Shown here: positions 1 to 13,039 of the stretch, one piece after another
Layout of the letters: the number at the start of each line of letters is the position of its first letter
Numbering within the stretch: position 1 is the stretch's first letter
Source: Prostheceraeus crozeri
Lineage: Eukaryota; Platyhelminthes; Polycladida; Euryleptidae
DNA length: 64,000 bases
Direction: 5' to 3'
NCBI GenBank assembly: GCA_907163375.1
Contig: CAJQUW010006363.1
Span: forward strand, 203,501-267,500
Made by a program: the position numbers and the translations under genes
Notes under the pieces: generated by a model
Seen by the model: only the letters and a program-made list of their open reading frames with translations
What the model was told of the DNA's origin: nothing
Databases searched by the model: none

Positions 1-676
1 CCAACTGTGGTCAAATCTTTTATTTGCAGACGTTTCGGTGGCAGACTGCACACCTTGTTCACTGCGATAAGCCGATGAAATGAAATAAAATGACAAGAGG
101 AATGTTGACTAAAACTCATCTATCATAGATAAAATACTGTAGAAGAAAATAGACTTACAGATATGTTACTTACATATAAAAGAAGGTAATACTTAGACAT
201 TGCAAAATTGTTCGGAGTACTTCAAAATCAACGGTTTCCAAATGTCATGGATACCAATGCCATTATCGCGATTGTAGATACTTTCTTTGTTAGCATATAT
301 ATACATAGATTCTTTCAATTTCCTTTTATACCAATTACTTTCCCTGGAGACGATTGAAGCCTCAAAGTTTGGACGGTGACTCAATGTATGCGAATGTTCT
401 GACACGGCTGATGAATTACTGATATCTCTTGTGCTTCGCTGATGCTCCTTTATTCGAGTGCTCAATTTTCGCCCACTTTCTCCAATGTAGAACTTGCTAC
501 AATCATGACACCCAATTTTGTATATAACGTTGCTCTTATCAGGCTCCACCGGTTTAACCTTCGTCAAACAGTCTTTTAGGCTTTTATTTGGCTTGAAAGA
601 AGTTCTCAATCCGTATTGAGACAAAATTCTTCTCAATTTCTCACTGACACCTTTCACATACGGTAGAGTAATGAAT
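1..676 (-). mobile_element. Inverted partial copy of a Penelope-like element (3' part)
   Basis: This stretch is the reverse complement of 1640-2315, with no difference found in the parts compared. It holds the last 153 codons of a Penelope-like polyprotein on the minus strand (stop near 193) plus its 3' non-coding tail. The encoded part covers the linker and a GIY-YIG endonuclease domain (VIYKIGCHDC then FYIGESGRKLSTRIKEH). Penelope elements commonly carry a second, truncated and often inverted copy at the 5' side, so this is probably part of the same insertion as the plus-strand copy that follows. The repeat may continue beyond the window edge. The match ends at 676. Confidence 0.85.
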
Positions 677-2123
677 GACTGTTTCTGATCCTTCTACGCC
701 GCAGATGTATGGTTTGCCAAAGGTTCATAAGGACGGAACACCTTTACGACCGATTGTCTCTTTTATTGATTCTCCGACTTACAAAGTGAGTAAATTCCTT
801 GCAAAGATAATTCAGCCTACTGTGAATACTTCAGATAAGCGTATCAAGAATACCAAGCATCTATGTGCCATTCTGAATCAGACCGTCATTTCTGACGACC
901 AAAAACTTGTGAGCTTTGATGTGGTCAATCTGTTTGGGTCAGTGCCTTCAAGGGAGGCTGTGCAAATTACAATGGAATATATTAATTCAGATGATAGGCT
1001 ACATGAAAGAACCTCACTGTCAGTGGAATCAATCAAAAGTTTACTCGACCTTTGTACAGAATTGAATTACTTCTGGTGTCTTTCAAAATTCTATCAAACC
1101 TCAACGTGTCCAATGGGCTCGCCATTATCCCCTGTTTTGTGTGAACTTTTCCTTCAACATTTTGAAAGACGAGCACTGGTTTCCTTTACTAGTCGTGTTA
1201 ACTTATGTCTTCGTTATGTCGATGATACATTTGTTATAATGGATAATGATTATATACAAGAGTTCCTAGATCACCTCAACTCAATTCATGGAGCCATCTC
1301 ATTTACTTGTGAAGAGGAGCAGAATGGAAGACTGCCAATGCTGGATGTCACTGTTGCTCGGGAAGGACCAAGATTAAGAACGTCAGTATATCGAAAACCG
1401 ACAAATTCAAACCGGTATTTAAACTTTCGCTCCAACCACCCTCCACATGTGAAAGCTGGTGTTGTCAATTGTCTTGTGAGGAGAGCCAGAGATATTTGCT
1501 GTGGAGATGAGTTGGACAAAGAATTGAAGTTCCTTCAAAAAGTGTTCTCCAGTAATGGATATCCCAAACATTGTGTGATGAGCTCATACAGACGTTTATG
1601 TGGTTCCGGACAATCTTCTGTGAGTGAGGAAGAGAAGAAATTCATTACTCTACCGTATGTGAAAGGTGTCAGTGAGAAATTGAGAAGAATTTTGTCTCAA
1701 TACGGATTGAGAACTTCTTTCAAGCCAAATAAAAGCCTAAAAGACTGTTTGACGAAGGTTAAACCGGTGGAGCCTGATAAGAGCAACGTTATATACAAAA
1801 TTGGGTGTCATGATTGTAGCAAGTTCTACATTGGAGAAAGTGGGCGAAAATTGAGCACTCGAATAAAGGAGCATCAGCGAAGTACAAGAGATATCAGTAA
1901 TTCATCAGCCGTGTCAGAACATTCGCATACATTGAGTCACCGTCCAAACTTTGAGGCTTCAATCGTCTCCAGGGAAAGTAATTGGTATAAAAGGAAATTG
2001 AAAGAATCTATGTATATATATGCTAACAAAGAAAGTATCTACAATCGCGATAATGGCATTGGTATCCATGACATTTGGAAACCGTTGATTTTGAAGTACT
2101 CCGAACAATTTTGCAATGTCTAA
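675..2123 (+). CDS. Penelope-like element reverse transcriptase with GIY-YIG endonuclease, 5'-truncated
   Basis: An open frame of 482 codons encodes a Penelope-type polyprotein, the enzyme that nicks target DNA and reverse-transcribes the element RNA. In order: fingers motif YGLPKVHKDG and RPIVS (residues ~12-30), RT motif A FDVVNLF (~93), CPMGSPLSP (~157), catalytic YVDD (~193), a thumb/linker region, then a GIY-YIG endonuclease (VIYKIGCHDC, FYIGESGRKLSTRIKEH, ~375-405) and a short C-terminal tail. Family members are longer at the N-terminus, so this copy lacks its first part. The ATG at 675-677 spans the junction between inverted arm and element (A and T from the arm, G from the element), so it is a by-product of the rearrangement and not the native start. 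All visible catalytic motifs are kept. Together with the exact inverted arm this points to a recent insertion. Confidence 0.88.
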   Translation: MTVSDPSTPQMYGLPKVHKDGTPLRPIVSFIDSPTYKVSKFLAKIIQPTVNTSDKRIKNTKHLCAILNQTVISDDQKLVSFDVVNLFGSVPSREAVQITMEYINSDDRLHERTSLSVESIKSLLDLCTELNYFWCLSKFYQTSTCPMGSPLSPVLCELFLQHFERRALVSFTSRVNLCLRYVDDTFVIMDNDYIQEFLDHLNSIHGAISFTCEEEQNGRLPMLDVTVAREGPRLRTSVYRKPTNSNRYLNFRSNHPPHVKAGVVNCLVRRARDICCGDELDKELKFLQKVFSSNGYPKHCVMSSYRRLCGSGQSSVSEEEKKFITLPYVKGVSEKLRRILSQYGLRTSFKPNKSLKDCLTKVKPVEPDKSNVIYKIGCHDCSKFYIGESGRKLSTRIKEHQRSTRDISNSSAVSEHSHTLSHRPNFEASIVSRESNWYKRKLKESMYIYANKESIYNRDNGIGIHDIWKPLILKYSEQFCNV

Positions 2124-2315
2124 GTATTACCTTCTTTTATATGTAAGTAACATATCTGTAAGTCTATTTTCTTCTACAGTATTTTATCTATGATAGATGA
2201 GTTTTAGTCAACATTCCTCTTGTCATTTTATTTCATTTCATCGGCTTATCGCAGTGAACAAGGTGTGCAGTCTGCCACCGAAACGTCTGCAAATAAAAGA
2301 TTTGACCACAGTTGG
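677..2315 (+). mobile_element. Penelope-like element, plus-strand copy
   Basis: This is the main body of the Penelope-like retroelement: truncated polyprotein gene followed by a 3' tail of about 190 bp. The tail ends in a hairpin-capable stretch (GGTG...CACC) followed by CGAAACGTC and then AAATAAAAG. The last 676 bases are repeated inverted at the window start. Many Penelope elements carry hammerhead ribozyme motifs in their pseudo-LTR; the GAAAC-GUC arrangement here recalls one half of that core, but the CUGAUGA half is not recognisable. The downstream junction falls near 2315, where the repeat with 1-676 ends. Confidence 0.8.
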
Positions 2316-2939
2316 TGTTTTATCCGGAAAAATCCCATATTATGAGTCTCTCAACTGGAAGTACTATATTTGAACAGATGATGAGCGTTCTCCAATGAAT
2401 GCAGAGTAATGCATCTGACTCGAACACCCAGATTCAGTAGAATTCCATAATTTATTTTCACGTGATTGATGTGACACCATGTTTAGTACTGCAAATGAGA
2501 TCATAACCACGCCGTTTGTCCGAAGGGAATATACTGAAAATATGACAGTCGTCAAGGTGGGCCACACCTGATATAAAAATTGAAAGTACTCACAGAAAAA
2601 GAAATGCACAATGCGTCAACATTTCAAACATGTGAGCGGCTGACCGGCCATGAGAAATTCAAGAAACTGTTGACCTTGCCTCCTTTTTTCTCGAGAAAAT
2701 GTGGTCTCGACAGAGAGGGGATATAGTAGTCAGTTCCTTGAGTAAGGCGGTTATGAGACATGAGCAATCACTTCTCATGTGCACATTCACTTGACCTTAA
2801 AAAACGTACGGGAAATTGCTATTAAAAATTCAACTTTTATGAAAATTAATGTTGTAACATAAAAAATGTCTGGCATAGAAATAGTATTCCAATGCCGAGT
2901 ATGAAGGCCTATGGTCTGGGCGTACGCGACGCCACTGTC
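2316..2939. other. Interval with no recognisable gene
   Basis: This lies between the Penelope element and the piggyBac element. It holds only short chance open frames (for example an 81-codon one on the minus strand). No repeat boundary, RNA gene or conserved motif is visible. Confidence 0.5.
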
Positions 2940-5141
2940 TTAACTCTTTCGCTACCAATTTTTTTTTGACGTGTTTGTACCAATTTTTTCCGATGAATGG
3001 CTTAGAACAACCTCAGCCCTTCGCTTTTAATCAAATATGCTTTTGATAATTGCTTTTAATCAATAATAAAAAAAATTAATAATCCAATTTTGGTTTAGAT
3101 GTCAGGATTACATTTCATGAAATTGTTTGAACAATTCAGTTTATTAGGTTTCAAAACACCATTTCGGTTTACTTTTTTGAAGAATGGTATGCAGAAAAAC
3201 AGTCTTTTGGGTGGAGATGAGGCTGGCCGCTACATACAGAAGAAACAAAATTGGTTCGTCTCCGATTACCGGGTGTACTGCAGAATGCGCAGTTTCTATC
3301 ATGTTGAACATGTTGAACAAGATGCTTGTTCCCTTGCAATCTTTCTGAAATGCTTGGCCGTCCTCTGGGTTTCCTGGCCTCCGATGATGTGGAAGCTTCA
3401 GAAGCTGCGTCCTCAAGCAGGAGAATCAAGTTATGTTTAAACTTTCGCAGGCTTTGCTTAGGAGAATTGGCTTGGCGTGTGAGGCAGAAAAGGATGTATC
3501 TATTTGTTTGACAGATTTCTAGTAACCAGAAAAATATGCGTTTCCACCATTTCATAGTTTTTCTCTGGAAATGTCCATAATACGCCAAACTTTGATCCAC
3601 TCGATCGCAGCCGTTCATTGACATATTGTAGTCGTGAACAACAGTTGGAATTGATATTTGTTGACCACGTTTCCTTGTGACGGTCTTCATCTCAACTGAG
3701 GCTTTCGTTGACACAAGGACAACAGGTTTTCTGGCTTTCTTGTCTTTCCACGCTAAGCAGAGGATATCGTCGCCCTCAGATCGGAACCACTTACATTCCT
3801 CGTGTTCAAGGCGTAGAGATTTCAGCTCAACAGGAAAGTCTTTTCTGTTGATATTCAGTGTGCCTGTGTAATAAGTTTCTTTGCTGTTCAAATACGAGAT
3901 CAGTTTTTGGTTGCATAATATCTGTCGGCAAAAACGTGATGTCCTTTGCCCAAAGGTCTTAGTAAATATTCAAACACTTTTTCAGCTTGACCACTGCTTG
4001 GATCGAGATCTGGATCGTAGGAAGTTGATGCGCCGAAATAAACGAGAATATTGCAAACATATCCTGTAATGCTTTCACACAGTCCAAAAGTCTTTATATG
4101 ATATTTCTTTGGTTTTGCTGCATTGAATTGTTTGTATTTCCACCGACCTTTCCAACCGATCACCTTAGATTATCCTTAGACTGCGAATATCTCCGAAGCA
4201 CGCAACATAGTGTGGTATATGCTTTCAAATCTTGTCCTGGAAAACCTGATCGTACCAAGGCGTGTGCTGAGGAGCGAATTCTGACCAGTAGTCTTTTACA
4301 GATGGACGCTTGTCTAATCCCGTTGCGATCAAAACAGCAAGAAATTTCAGGACCTCACTTTGGGTGATAGGTGTCCATCTTGCATACATGGAATGTTTTG
4401 TTGGGGGATTGTTCAAACCCCTTTTGTGCTCACCTTCCTCGTTCATAAAGTTTAGTAAATCGTCCAATATATCCAGTGATAGAAGTTGAAACAAGCAGTC
4501 CAATTCATTTGAATTTTCATTCAAGTTGTTTGAAATTCCTGGCGAGCTCAGGGGCTCAAATGGGAATGTCAGACTTGGACAATCATTCTGATCAAAAGTC
4601 ACATCACGCCAACAGACGTTGGGATCAGATGTGCGAACAGTCTGTCGATTACCAGGGCCATCATGAACAAAACGTCCACGGTTTCCTCGTCCACGTTGTC
4701 CCCTATTCGAAGCTGCGGTAGGTTCATCCTCACCGGAAGAGCTGTTATCCGCACTGTCACTTTCGGAAACACTATCTTCGTCATCGAATGCCATTGCGAA
4801 ATCCTATCATACATTTGCTCAGCTGTAAGCGTATGAGTCCTGCGAGAACGATTCGACGCGGCGGAAGACATGACTGCAATCAATATCTCTAGACGGCGCT
4901 TTTCCTCAGCGGCCTGCGCAGCTAAGAAATGATTCGCAAACAATGGCTGTGTCATCAACCGATTTAGCTTTCCAGGGTGTTCAAGTCATGAATAGCAATG
5001 TCGTGATTGGCTAATGCATCAGAGAACGAAAGCCAATGGTTTCCCAAACAGTAAGCATAGCTTAGAGGGATCTGCTGCGTGAGCCGCTTTCGGTACAAAC
5101 CAACATATTTCGTGAGCCGCTCGTGGTAGCGAAAGAGTTAA
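2940..5141 (-). mobile_element. piggyBac-family DNA transposon, complete ends, defective
   Basis: The element is bounded by TTAA at 2940-2943 and 5138-5141, the target site that piggyBac transposases duplicate. Immediately inside are 14-bp perfect terminal inverted repeats: CTCTTTCGCTACCA at 2944-2957 and its complement at 5124-5137. A second, subterminal inverted pair, TTTGTACC near 2974 and GGTACAAA near 5092, matches the piggyBac habit of having internal repeats. At about 2.2 kb it is close to the usual size of an autonomous copy. The transposase gene inside is damaged, so this copy could move only with help. Confidence 0.9.
3169..4958 (-). pseudogene. piggyBac-like transposase, disrupted
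   Basis: The coding stretches run on the minus strand in three frames. The N-terminal part starts around the ATG at 4869-4871 or in the adjoining frame at 4794; one frameshift lies near 4795. It is acidic and serine-rich, followed by WTPITQSEVLKFLAVLIATG, typical of the family. A middle piece (4163-3900) has WKGRWKYK and, at its end, HVFADRYYAT with the second catalytic Asp. The last piece (3891-3169) has NGCDRVDQ with the third catalytic Asp, KWWKRIFFWLLE, and a C-terminal cysteine-rich tail (CAFC, then SVCSGQPHLHPKDC) like the family zinc-binding domain. The segment that normally carries the first catalytic Asp is missing between about 4225 and 4163, consistent with an internal deletion. 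This copy is therefore catalytically dead. Confidence 0.85.
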
Positions 5142-5760
5142 ACCATTATCTATGTCTAGAATTGCAACTCAAGACTCTCGTGCTGAGGTCATATATATTC
5201 ATTAAAAGTCACGAAAGGAAATTTGGCTAATAGAATCACAAACGAAAATATCTTGCGTTGAAGATGGCGTGGGGTGCTGTATGCCCGTAGAGTAGTCGAC
5301 AACCGTTAATTGGTATAGTGAAGTGACATCTTAATTTAGGCAGCCAATCTGTTTTAATGCTATATATATATCTGCACCCGGCTCTTGCTCTTATCAGACA
5401 GGATCAAAGAACATGCAAATCCAATGATGGCACACTGATTGAAGTTTTGAAAACCCCCTTATTGCGACCAGTGTTCAATACACTGGAAGTCAGTAAGATG
5501 GCCTATTTGCACTCTCTTCTGATCAAAAAATACTACGGTCGTGGCAAATAGTCTCGGAGACTAAGTCTGACACTTCCATCAGGCCTGAAATTAGCGGGAA
5601 ATTATATGACTCTCTCTGAGAACCACGTGTTTCAATGAAATTAAGGGATCTGTGGAGGCACCAAGTCGAGTCATAATATTTAGCTTACAATACGCATTGA
5701 GTTTGCAAAGACACAACAATAAAAAACAAGCTTTTATATTTCATATACGTAATCTATTCA
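5142..5760. other. Interval with no recognisable gene
   Basis: This separates the piggyBac element from the 3' end of the F-box gene. A 64-codon plus-strand frame at 5357-5551 has no recognisable motif and looks like chance. Confidence 0.45.
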
Positions 5761-5766
5761 TTTATT
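5761..5766 (-). terminator. Candidate poly(A) signal of the F-box gene
   Basis: The plus strand reads TTTATT, giving AATAAA on the minus strand about 210 bases after the stop codon of the F-box exon. The position is right for a polyadenylation signal, but the region is AT-rich and chance hexamers are expected. Confidence 0.4.
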
Positions 5767-5973
5767 CATGATATACATACGTACATCGAAATAACTCGCA
5801 ACAAAAATATTTCTCTTAAGTCATTATTTCACTGCGTCTTCTTCAGCTAGGGCATGATAAAAAATAACAAAGTAAACAAAGAACAGTAAATGCACCAAAA
5901 TAACGCTGAATAAGAGTAGCAGAACATGTAAGACAATGATATAACTACTGTAACAATGAAAGACATGAAATCA

Positions 5974-7537
5974 TCAAAGATAGAACAAATATAACTTTTC
6001 CCCACCGGTGCATACAGCAATACGAAAATGCGGAGGAAACACAGAGATATGAATATCAGTTACAGGTCGTCCATTTGTAGAGGAAGTAAAGAGAATTAAA
6101 CTATCGGCTACTGAATTCATCATTTCATCGCCAGCGTCATCTTCATTTTGCAATATATTGTCTAAGGCTATGTTAAATTTCTGAATAGCATTTGACAACC
6201 TCTGAGGTCCGTGTCTCAGAACAACAACCTTTCCAGAATCAGTCCCTAATACTGTAATGCATCCGAATGAGTTGATACAAGTTAACGACCGACTACACAA
6301 GTTACGCAGAGAAACGTTATTCACTGTACTAATATTCAACACTCGAAGATTTCGCTCTACAAGAAGATGCTCTGTCGATGGTAAACCCAGCGAATTGTTG
6401 CTCACTTCACTTCGTGTTACCGACATTAATAGTGTCTGTCCTCTTAGATGAAGAGCTTTTGTTTTGGCTACAGAATTAGGAACACGTCGAAGATCATCGA
6501 CAATTCCTCCAGATCCCATCCTTCCTCCCCAGTCAATACTAGCTTGCATAAAATCTGTGGGATGGTCATCACTACGTCTGAAAATGGTCACCGATGCGCA
6601 TTCATTAAAAGTAAAATCACGTGGCTCACCATTTGGGAAGACAACCTTACAATGATCATCACCAAGTTCTCGACAATCCCCGTAAAAATGAAAAACTTCA
6701 TGATAGTTATCGTTATTTGCTCGAAACATCACTTGCAAAATGTTTTTATACATTGATGCCATTCGAAAATCTAGTTCGGCATGTTGACGAATGGTCTGAC
6801 GCCACTGAGGAGGATTTGGCAAAGGTTTGATTAGTCCATCATATAGACAAACTCCAATTACTTCTACACCACGAGAATGATGCACAAAAACGATTGATAG
6901 ATGACTAGCTTTTGTACCAACCAGAATATTCGGACTTCTATTGCAAATAGGACATACATCGAATGAAGGACCGTAAATACGCTCACACTTTGATTTTGGA
7001 AAACCTGGAAGAACAGATAAAAAGACACCTCGTCCAGGAACAGATTGCAGAATTACTGGACTGATGGTGTAAAGTCCATTCTCAGGAAACTCGTCTTTCG
7101 CAACTAGCTTGGCCATCACTACAGACGTCATACTTCCAGATGAACTGTCTACAATAGAAGCAATATATTTATCATACAACACCAATTTTTGTATTCCAAC
7201 ATGGCGCAAATTGAAATTAGCCATGTGCGGTTTATGACAACGGTGTCGATCGGGTGTTAATGAGGACAAACGAGAATGAACGAGGTAAATCAGTCGCCAT
7301 AGATGCTCATTTTCCATCGATAATTCTAAATCCGAAATAGTTGGATGAATGAGCTCAGGAAAATAACGATCGAACAATGGGTCCAATGAAATGCTATCGA
7401 AGTAAGCAGCTTGCTTAACTCGGAAACATGCAGTTTTCCAAAAGAAAGGTTGTGATGTAATGACATGATCAGCAAGGTCACGGAATCGATGACATAATGT
7501 GCGTACATTTAAAACATCCGCCGGCGAGTTCAAAAAT
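5974..7537 (-). CDS. F-box protein, large terminal exon
   Basis: The open frame codes about 520 residues up to TGA at 5974-5976. It has no ATG at its upstream end. Instead, a pyrimidine-rich tract ending TTTGTTTGCAG (7551-7538) makes a strong splice acceptor, so the exon starts at 7537 with one base completing a split codon. The first residues, FLNSPADVLNVRTLCHRFRD followed by LADHVI...FFWK, match the second half of an F-box (the ...LxxLxxVCxxFRxLxxDxxLWK pattern); the first half must lie in an upstream exon. F-box proteins bring substrates to SCF ubiquitin ligases through Skp1. The rest has a CPIC pair, then hydrophobic strand-like segments towards the C-terminus (CITVLGTDSGKVVVLRHG; FRIAVCTGGEKLYLF) that suggest beta-propeller-like blades. 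I do not recognise the subfamily. It is intact, with coding character unlike the transposons around it, so it is probably a live host gene. Confidence 0.7.
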
Positions 7538-7560
7538 CTGCAAACAAAAGAGAGAGTCAA

Positions 7561-8782
7561 GAAATAACTTGATGGTGTAAAATAAATTCAGACACTATAC
7601 ATACGTGTATGTTGAACAAAAGTAAAAAAACAAATTAAGCACAATAAAGCCAATATATAATGCACTTGAAGGGGCCTTAAAAATTGGTGCGTTATTTGCG
7701 AAGTACTGTATAAACCGATGCGAGCAAATTCCGCTTTTTAGAAAGGTAGCCATTCTTACAACGCATGCATAGATAGTAATTATGCGAGGGAAATTCTCTG
7801 AAAAATATTAAAATGTGCAGTACATCTATGCAGTAGCTATACGGTAAGAAGTTAGTCTTATTACACGTTGTATTATATGCAACAGCATCAAATTTACTCA
7901 AAGCGCAGGACGGAAACCAAATAAAATAATTGTGCGGTCAGACTGTGCGTCGTTTGCGGCAGAAAATTAGGATTTGTAGACCACTTTTCATTGCTAACCT
8001 CACGCTCTCGATTTGTGCACTCAACAAAAATATCTATGCCCGATGAAACTACACAACTTATAACGATTGCACTACAGTGTGGAAACTGGGCAGGATTTTC
8101 AAACAGGGCTCGTTGTCCAAAAAATTACACTAATTTATAGATCGGTAAAAAAAGGTTATCATTATGTGAAAAGCATGCACTGATTGTCGTTTATAGAAAG
8201 GAGGTCATTGTTATTGATCAGCGATGAAAGGTAGCCGACCGAAACTGCGCAGCACGTTTAGTTGACGTTCAATATATGTAGGCCTCTTATAGAACCAGCA
8301 GCGTGTCCTTGGCTTAAATGGATGTGACTTCGGCTGTGGGTGCCACCGATGAACGGATAAAGCAATGACAATGAGACCTAAGTCTCAAGTGACCTCAGAG
8401 ATGAATGTGAGAACGCACACGCACGACAAATAGAACACACTTTCTGACATTTGTGTGCAGATTGCGACGCCATCCAGGCACACGTGAACTTATCAGCTTT
8501 GCATTGCAAAGCTTGTTCTATGAAATGATCAAATGGCCCTGCAGACCGGTGATTAGATACGTTATAACCGTTATGACATGTGTTTTTACACAGCAGCAAA
8601 AGGAAATTTTGTCCGCGCATTTGAGACGGGTGCGTCATAATGATAATGATAATGCATTTGTCATATAGCATTCACATAAGGCACAGAAGTTATTTTAAGC
8701 CATGACAAATCGAATAAGCCCATGATAGGCAACAAAAACCAAACATTGATGAACAAGGAATTTGAAGTCAAGTAATAAGTGC
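7561..8782. other. Probable intron or intergenic DNA
   Basis: If the F-box gene has upstream exons, this is intron. I found no convincing exon carrying the missing F-box N-terminal half. Overlapping short frames on both strands near 8378-8671 look like chance. Confidence 0.45.
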
Positions 8783-9707
8783 ATTTCAAATAAAATTAGT
8801 CAACTCATTCCAATGGTTGACCACATCACATGTAAAGAAATTGTACTGCGCTGATGTTTTTGTCCTCTTAGCAATGATCGTGTAGGGATTGTTTCGGCAT
8901 GGATTTCGTACGGAAAATGAAAAATATTCCTCAAAATCAAGATTGACGAGACCATTTAACATTTTGTAGACATTAATCGACTTATATCTTAAGCGGCGGG
9001 AGGACAGCTTTAAAAGTTTCAGTTCATGCAAGCGAATTCTATAATTTAACTGGCGCAGATTGATGAATAATCGGCAAAATCGTTGTTGAATGTCTTCAAT
9101 TTCATCTATTAACCGTTGCTGATATGGTCACCACTAAAATGCATGAAAACTCAAGAATGGGACGTATGCAAACTTTAAAAAAGTTCACCAAAAATGTCGT
9201 GTCTTCAGTCACAAAAACCCTTTTAATGAGGCCAAGCATTCGGTTTGCACGCAAAACAACAGATGATAAGTGTTTTTTGAAGTTGAAAGGGGAGTTGATT
9301 GTGAATCCAAGATCTTTAATCTCTGACACTTGTTGCAGGATAGCATCATTTATCATGTAGGACAATTGAGAAGCTTCACAATGTCCAAAAGAATTGCTTT
9401 TGCATTTACTAATGTTTATCGGCAAATTGTTCAGAATTGACCAACGAACAACACTGTTGATATCGTCTTGTGAAGGAAGGACTGCCTCTGTGGGACTATA
9501 AATAGCCAATTTGATATCGTCGGCGTACTTCACGATGAAAGAATCACAATGTTTGTCAACGTCATTAATATATAAAGGAAACAATAAAGGGCCCAAAACT
9601 GACCACTTCAGACGATTCCCTCTGACCCCATACTGAAGCAGTTCATTGATCAAGTTATCGTGTGAAACTTTATCGAATGCCTTTTCAAAGTCGAGCGTGA
9701 TTCAAGG
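8783..9707 (-). mobile_element. LINE fragment, 3' end of reverse transcriptase (CR1/Jockey-like)
   Basis: Reading the minus strand downward: DFEKAFDKVSHDNLI (RT motif A, ~9705-9660), then GVRGNRLKWSVLGPLLFPLYIND (motif B region), catalytic YADD near 9530, then LGLIKRVF, IEDIQQRFCRLF and a tail ending RVLNL-type sequence (DVVNHWNELTNF, stop at 8786). This is the usual order for the C-terminal half of a non-LTR RT. Frames shift near 9660 and near 9110, so it is dead. Endonuclease and N-terminal RT are absent, as expected of a 5'-truncated insertion. The clade is not certain. Confidence 0.8.
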
Positions 9708-10170
9708 CTCGAAGCTGATGAATGTCAAAAAGTCGGAAAATTTGACCTAACCCGAAAGTCCGGAATTTTACCTTCAAATGTTCTACAAAGTAAACAAAAC
9801 ACAACAGGGATTCACATGCAACACCCTTGCACCAAATTTATGTTTTCTATAAGCAAGTTGTTCTGTGGATTGCCTCAGACCTACAGCTACATAGCTTTAC
9901 GAATGATGACATACACACTGTAGCTAGGCATACTTGGCAGTTAAAAGGTTGAGCTTTATGTGCGTGCATAGGCCGCTAATAATGTAGACATTTTTAGTGA
10001 TGATTAGGACTAGTGGTACAAATTATCTAAGTTCTGATCGGATATACGACAGCATACTCCGGTATACAGCATATCTATGACTGAGAGATCCGCAAACGCT
10101 TTTCATTCCAGCAGGCCTGATCGAATTCATCATCCTCGTTGCAGTAGAAATGTGGAGTACTACAATAAAC
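9708..10170. other. Interval with no recognisable gene
   Basis: Only short chance frames; no repeat ends or RNA gene signals seen. Confidence 0.45.
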
Positions 10171-11699
<1,529 letters not shown>

Positions 11700-13039
11700 A
11701 TCTATTCAAGTGTGTACGCAAAATGCGACTATTAAACCAATCTTACTGCCGGATTTTCCATTCGATGCAACAGTATATCTAATATGATCAAAATAATTAC
11801 AAATTATTACAATCTAAGAATGATAAGATAAAAAACATAAAAAAGGATCAGCAAAATATAAAAAACGATTTCCATATAGAGCCCATGTGGGGCGTGACTA
11901 ATTGTTCAGTTTTTGCGTCCCCACATGTAACAGGTAAGCTAATCAATCATAAATAGAGGCTCTGTATGCATTTTTCATAAGTAGTAACATTAACTGTGTA
12001 AACAAGGATAATGCTCTAGTGAAATATCCGCTAATTGGTCAATTGTTGCATCAAAACTACAGTAGATTGATAGAAAGTAAGGATTATTGTTCAGCAAACA
12101 TTCGCTCTGTTTATCGAATAGTTTATAATGTTCAAGTAAAATATTGTGCTTCTTGATTACTGGCTGAAAACGATAGAAAACTTGACTTTCATCCATGATT
12201 AGCAACATCTTTATGATCCCGTTCTCTATCTTGAAAAACAAATTAGATGCCCTTGAAATAATCTTCACTCTCTTTGGGTTCAGCAATGCCGGACTTTCCT
12301 CTTGTATACACTACAGAAGCTGGAATCCTCAGACGATGTTGTAATAGCTGTTCTGGATTCGGTGGAAGTCGACCGCTCACATCTTTTTCCACAGATGCTC
12401 CTTCTCAAAATTCTCAGTCGCCGTAACTGCTTCAGTCATTACTATCACTTCAATCAACCGCTTCGCGAGGATCTTCATTTTACTCTACAGAGTTCTCGCT
12501 CTCAGATTGTCTCCCTCTACGTCTTCTCCACACATCATTCATCAATGTAAGCACTTTACAATTTGGATTTTCGATGATTGGATGGCAGTTGATTGCCGGT
12601 CCGTATTACATCCTGTAATTAATGACGTCATGAAATGATTACAGTCGGGTGCGTATTCTACGTATCGAAGACCGTGTTTTCTGTACTTGTTTGCTTTCGC
12701 AAGGCGCTCGGAAGCTTTTCTATCTTTTCATTTCATATTTCTTCCTATTTGTATGTTTCTTTCGCAAAAACATGCTTCTATCTATATTTCAATCTTGGCT
12801 GTAAAATTAAAAAAAAGCAGTTGAATGCAGTCGAAAATTATGATGGAACAATCAATTGTCATATTTCAGGTTCATTCAAGATGCTTTCCTGTTGTGAATA
12901 TGAATATGGATATTCATAGACTCATTTTCATAGCCACCAACTAAATGCAGTTGTTGATGAATATAGCATTGTAAGTATGCACACATATTCGTGAATATGA
13001 GCATTCATAATTCGAAATATGAAAATGCGTAACTCACAC
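11700..13039. other. Interval with weak coding-like stretches only
   Basis: A 98-codon minus-strand frame (11990-12286) and an overlapping open stretch in another minus frame further upstream (~12250-12420), plus an 82-codon plus-strand frame at 12302-12550, are visible. None has a family motif or clear splice signals at both sides. If the minus-strand exon at 13040-13146 belongs to the F-box gene, this would be intron. Confidence 0.35.

Noticed and set aside
3099-4721. Plus-strand open frames of 60-113 codons across the piggyBac element
   Set aside because: They are antisense shadows of the minus-strand transposase.
11990-12550. Open frames on both strands considered as exons
   Set aside because: No recognisable domain, competing frames equally open, and no convincing donor-acceptor pair; kept only as a note.
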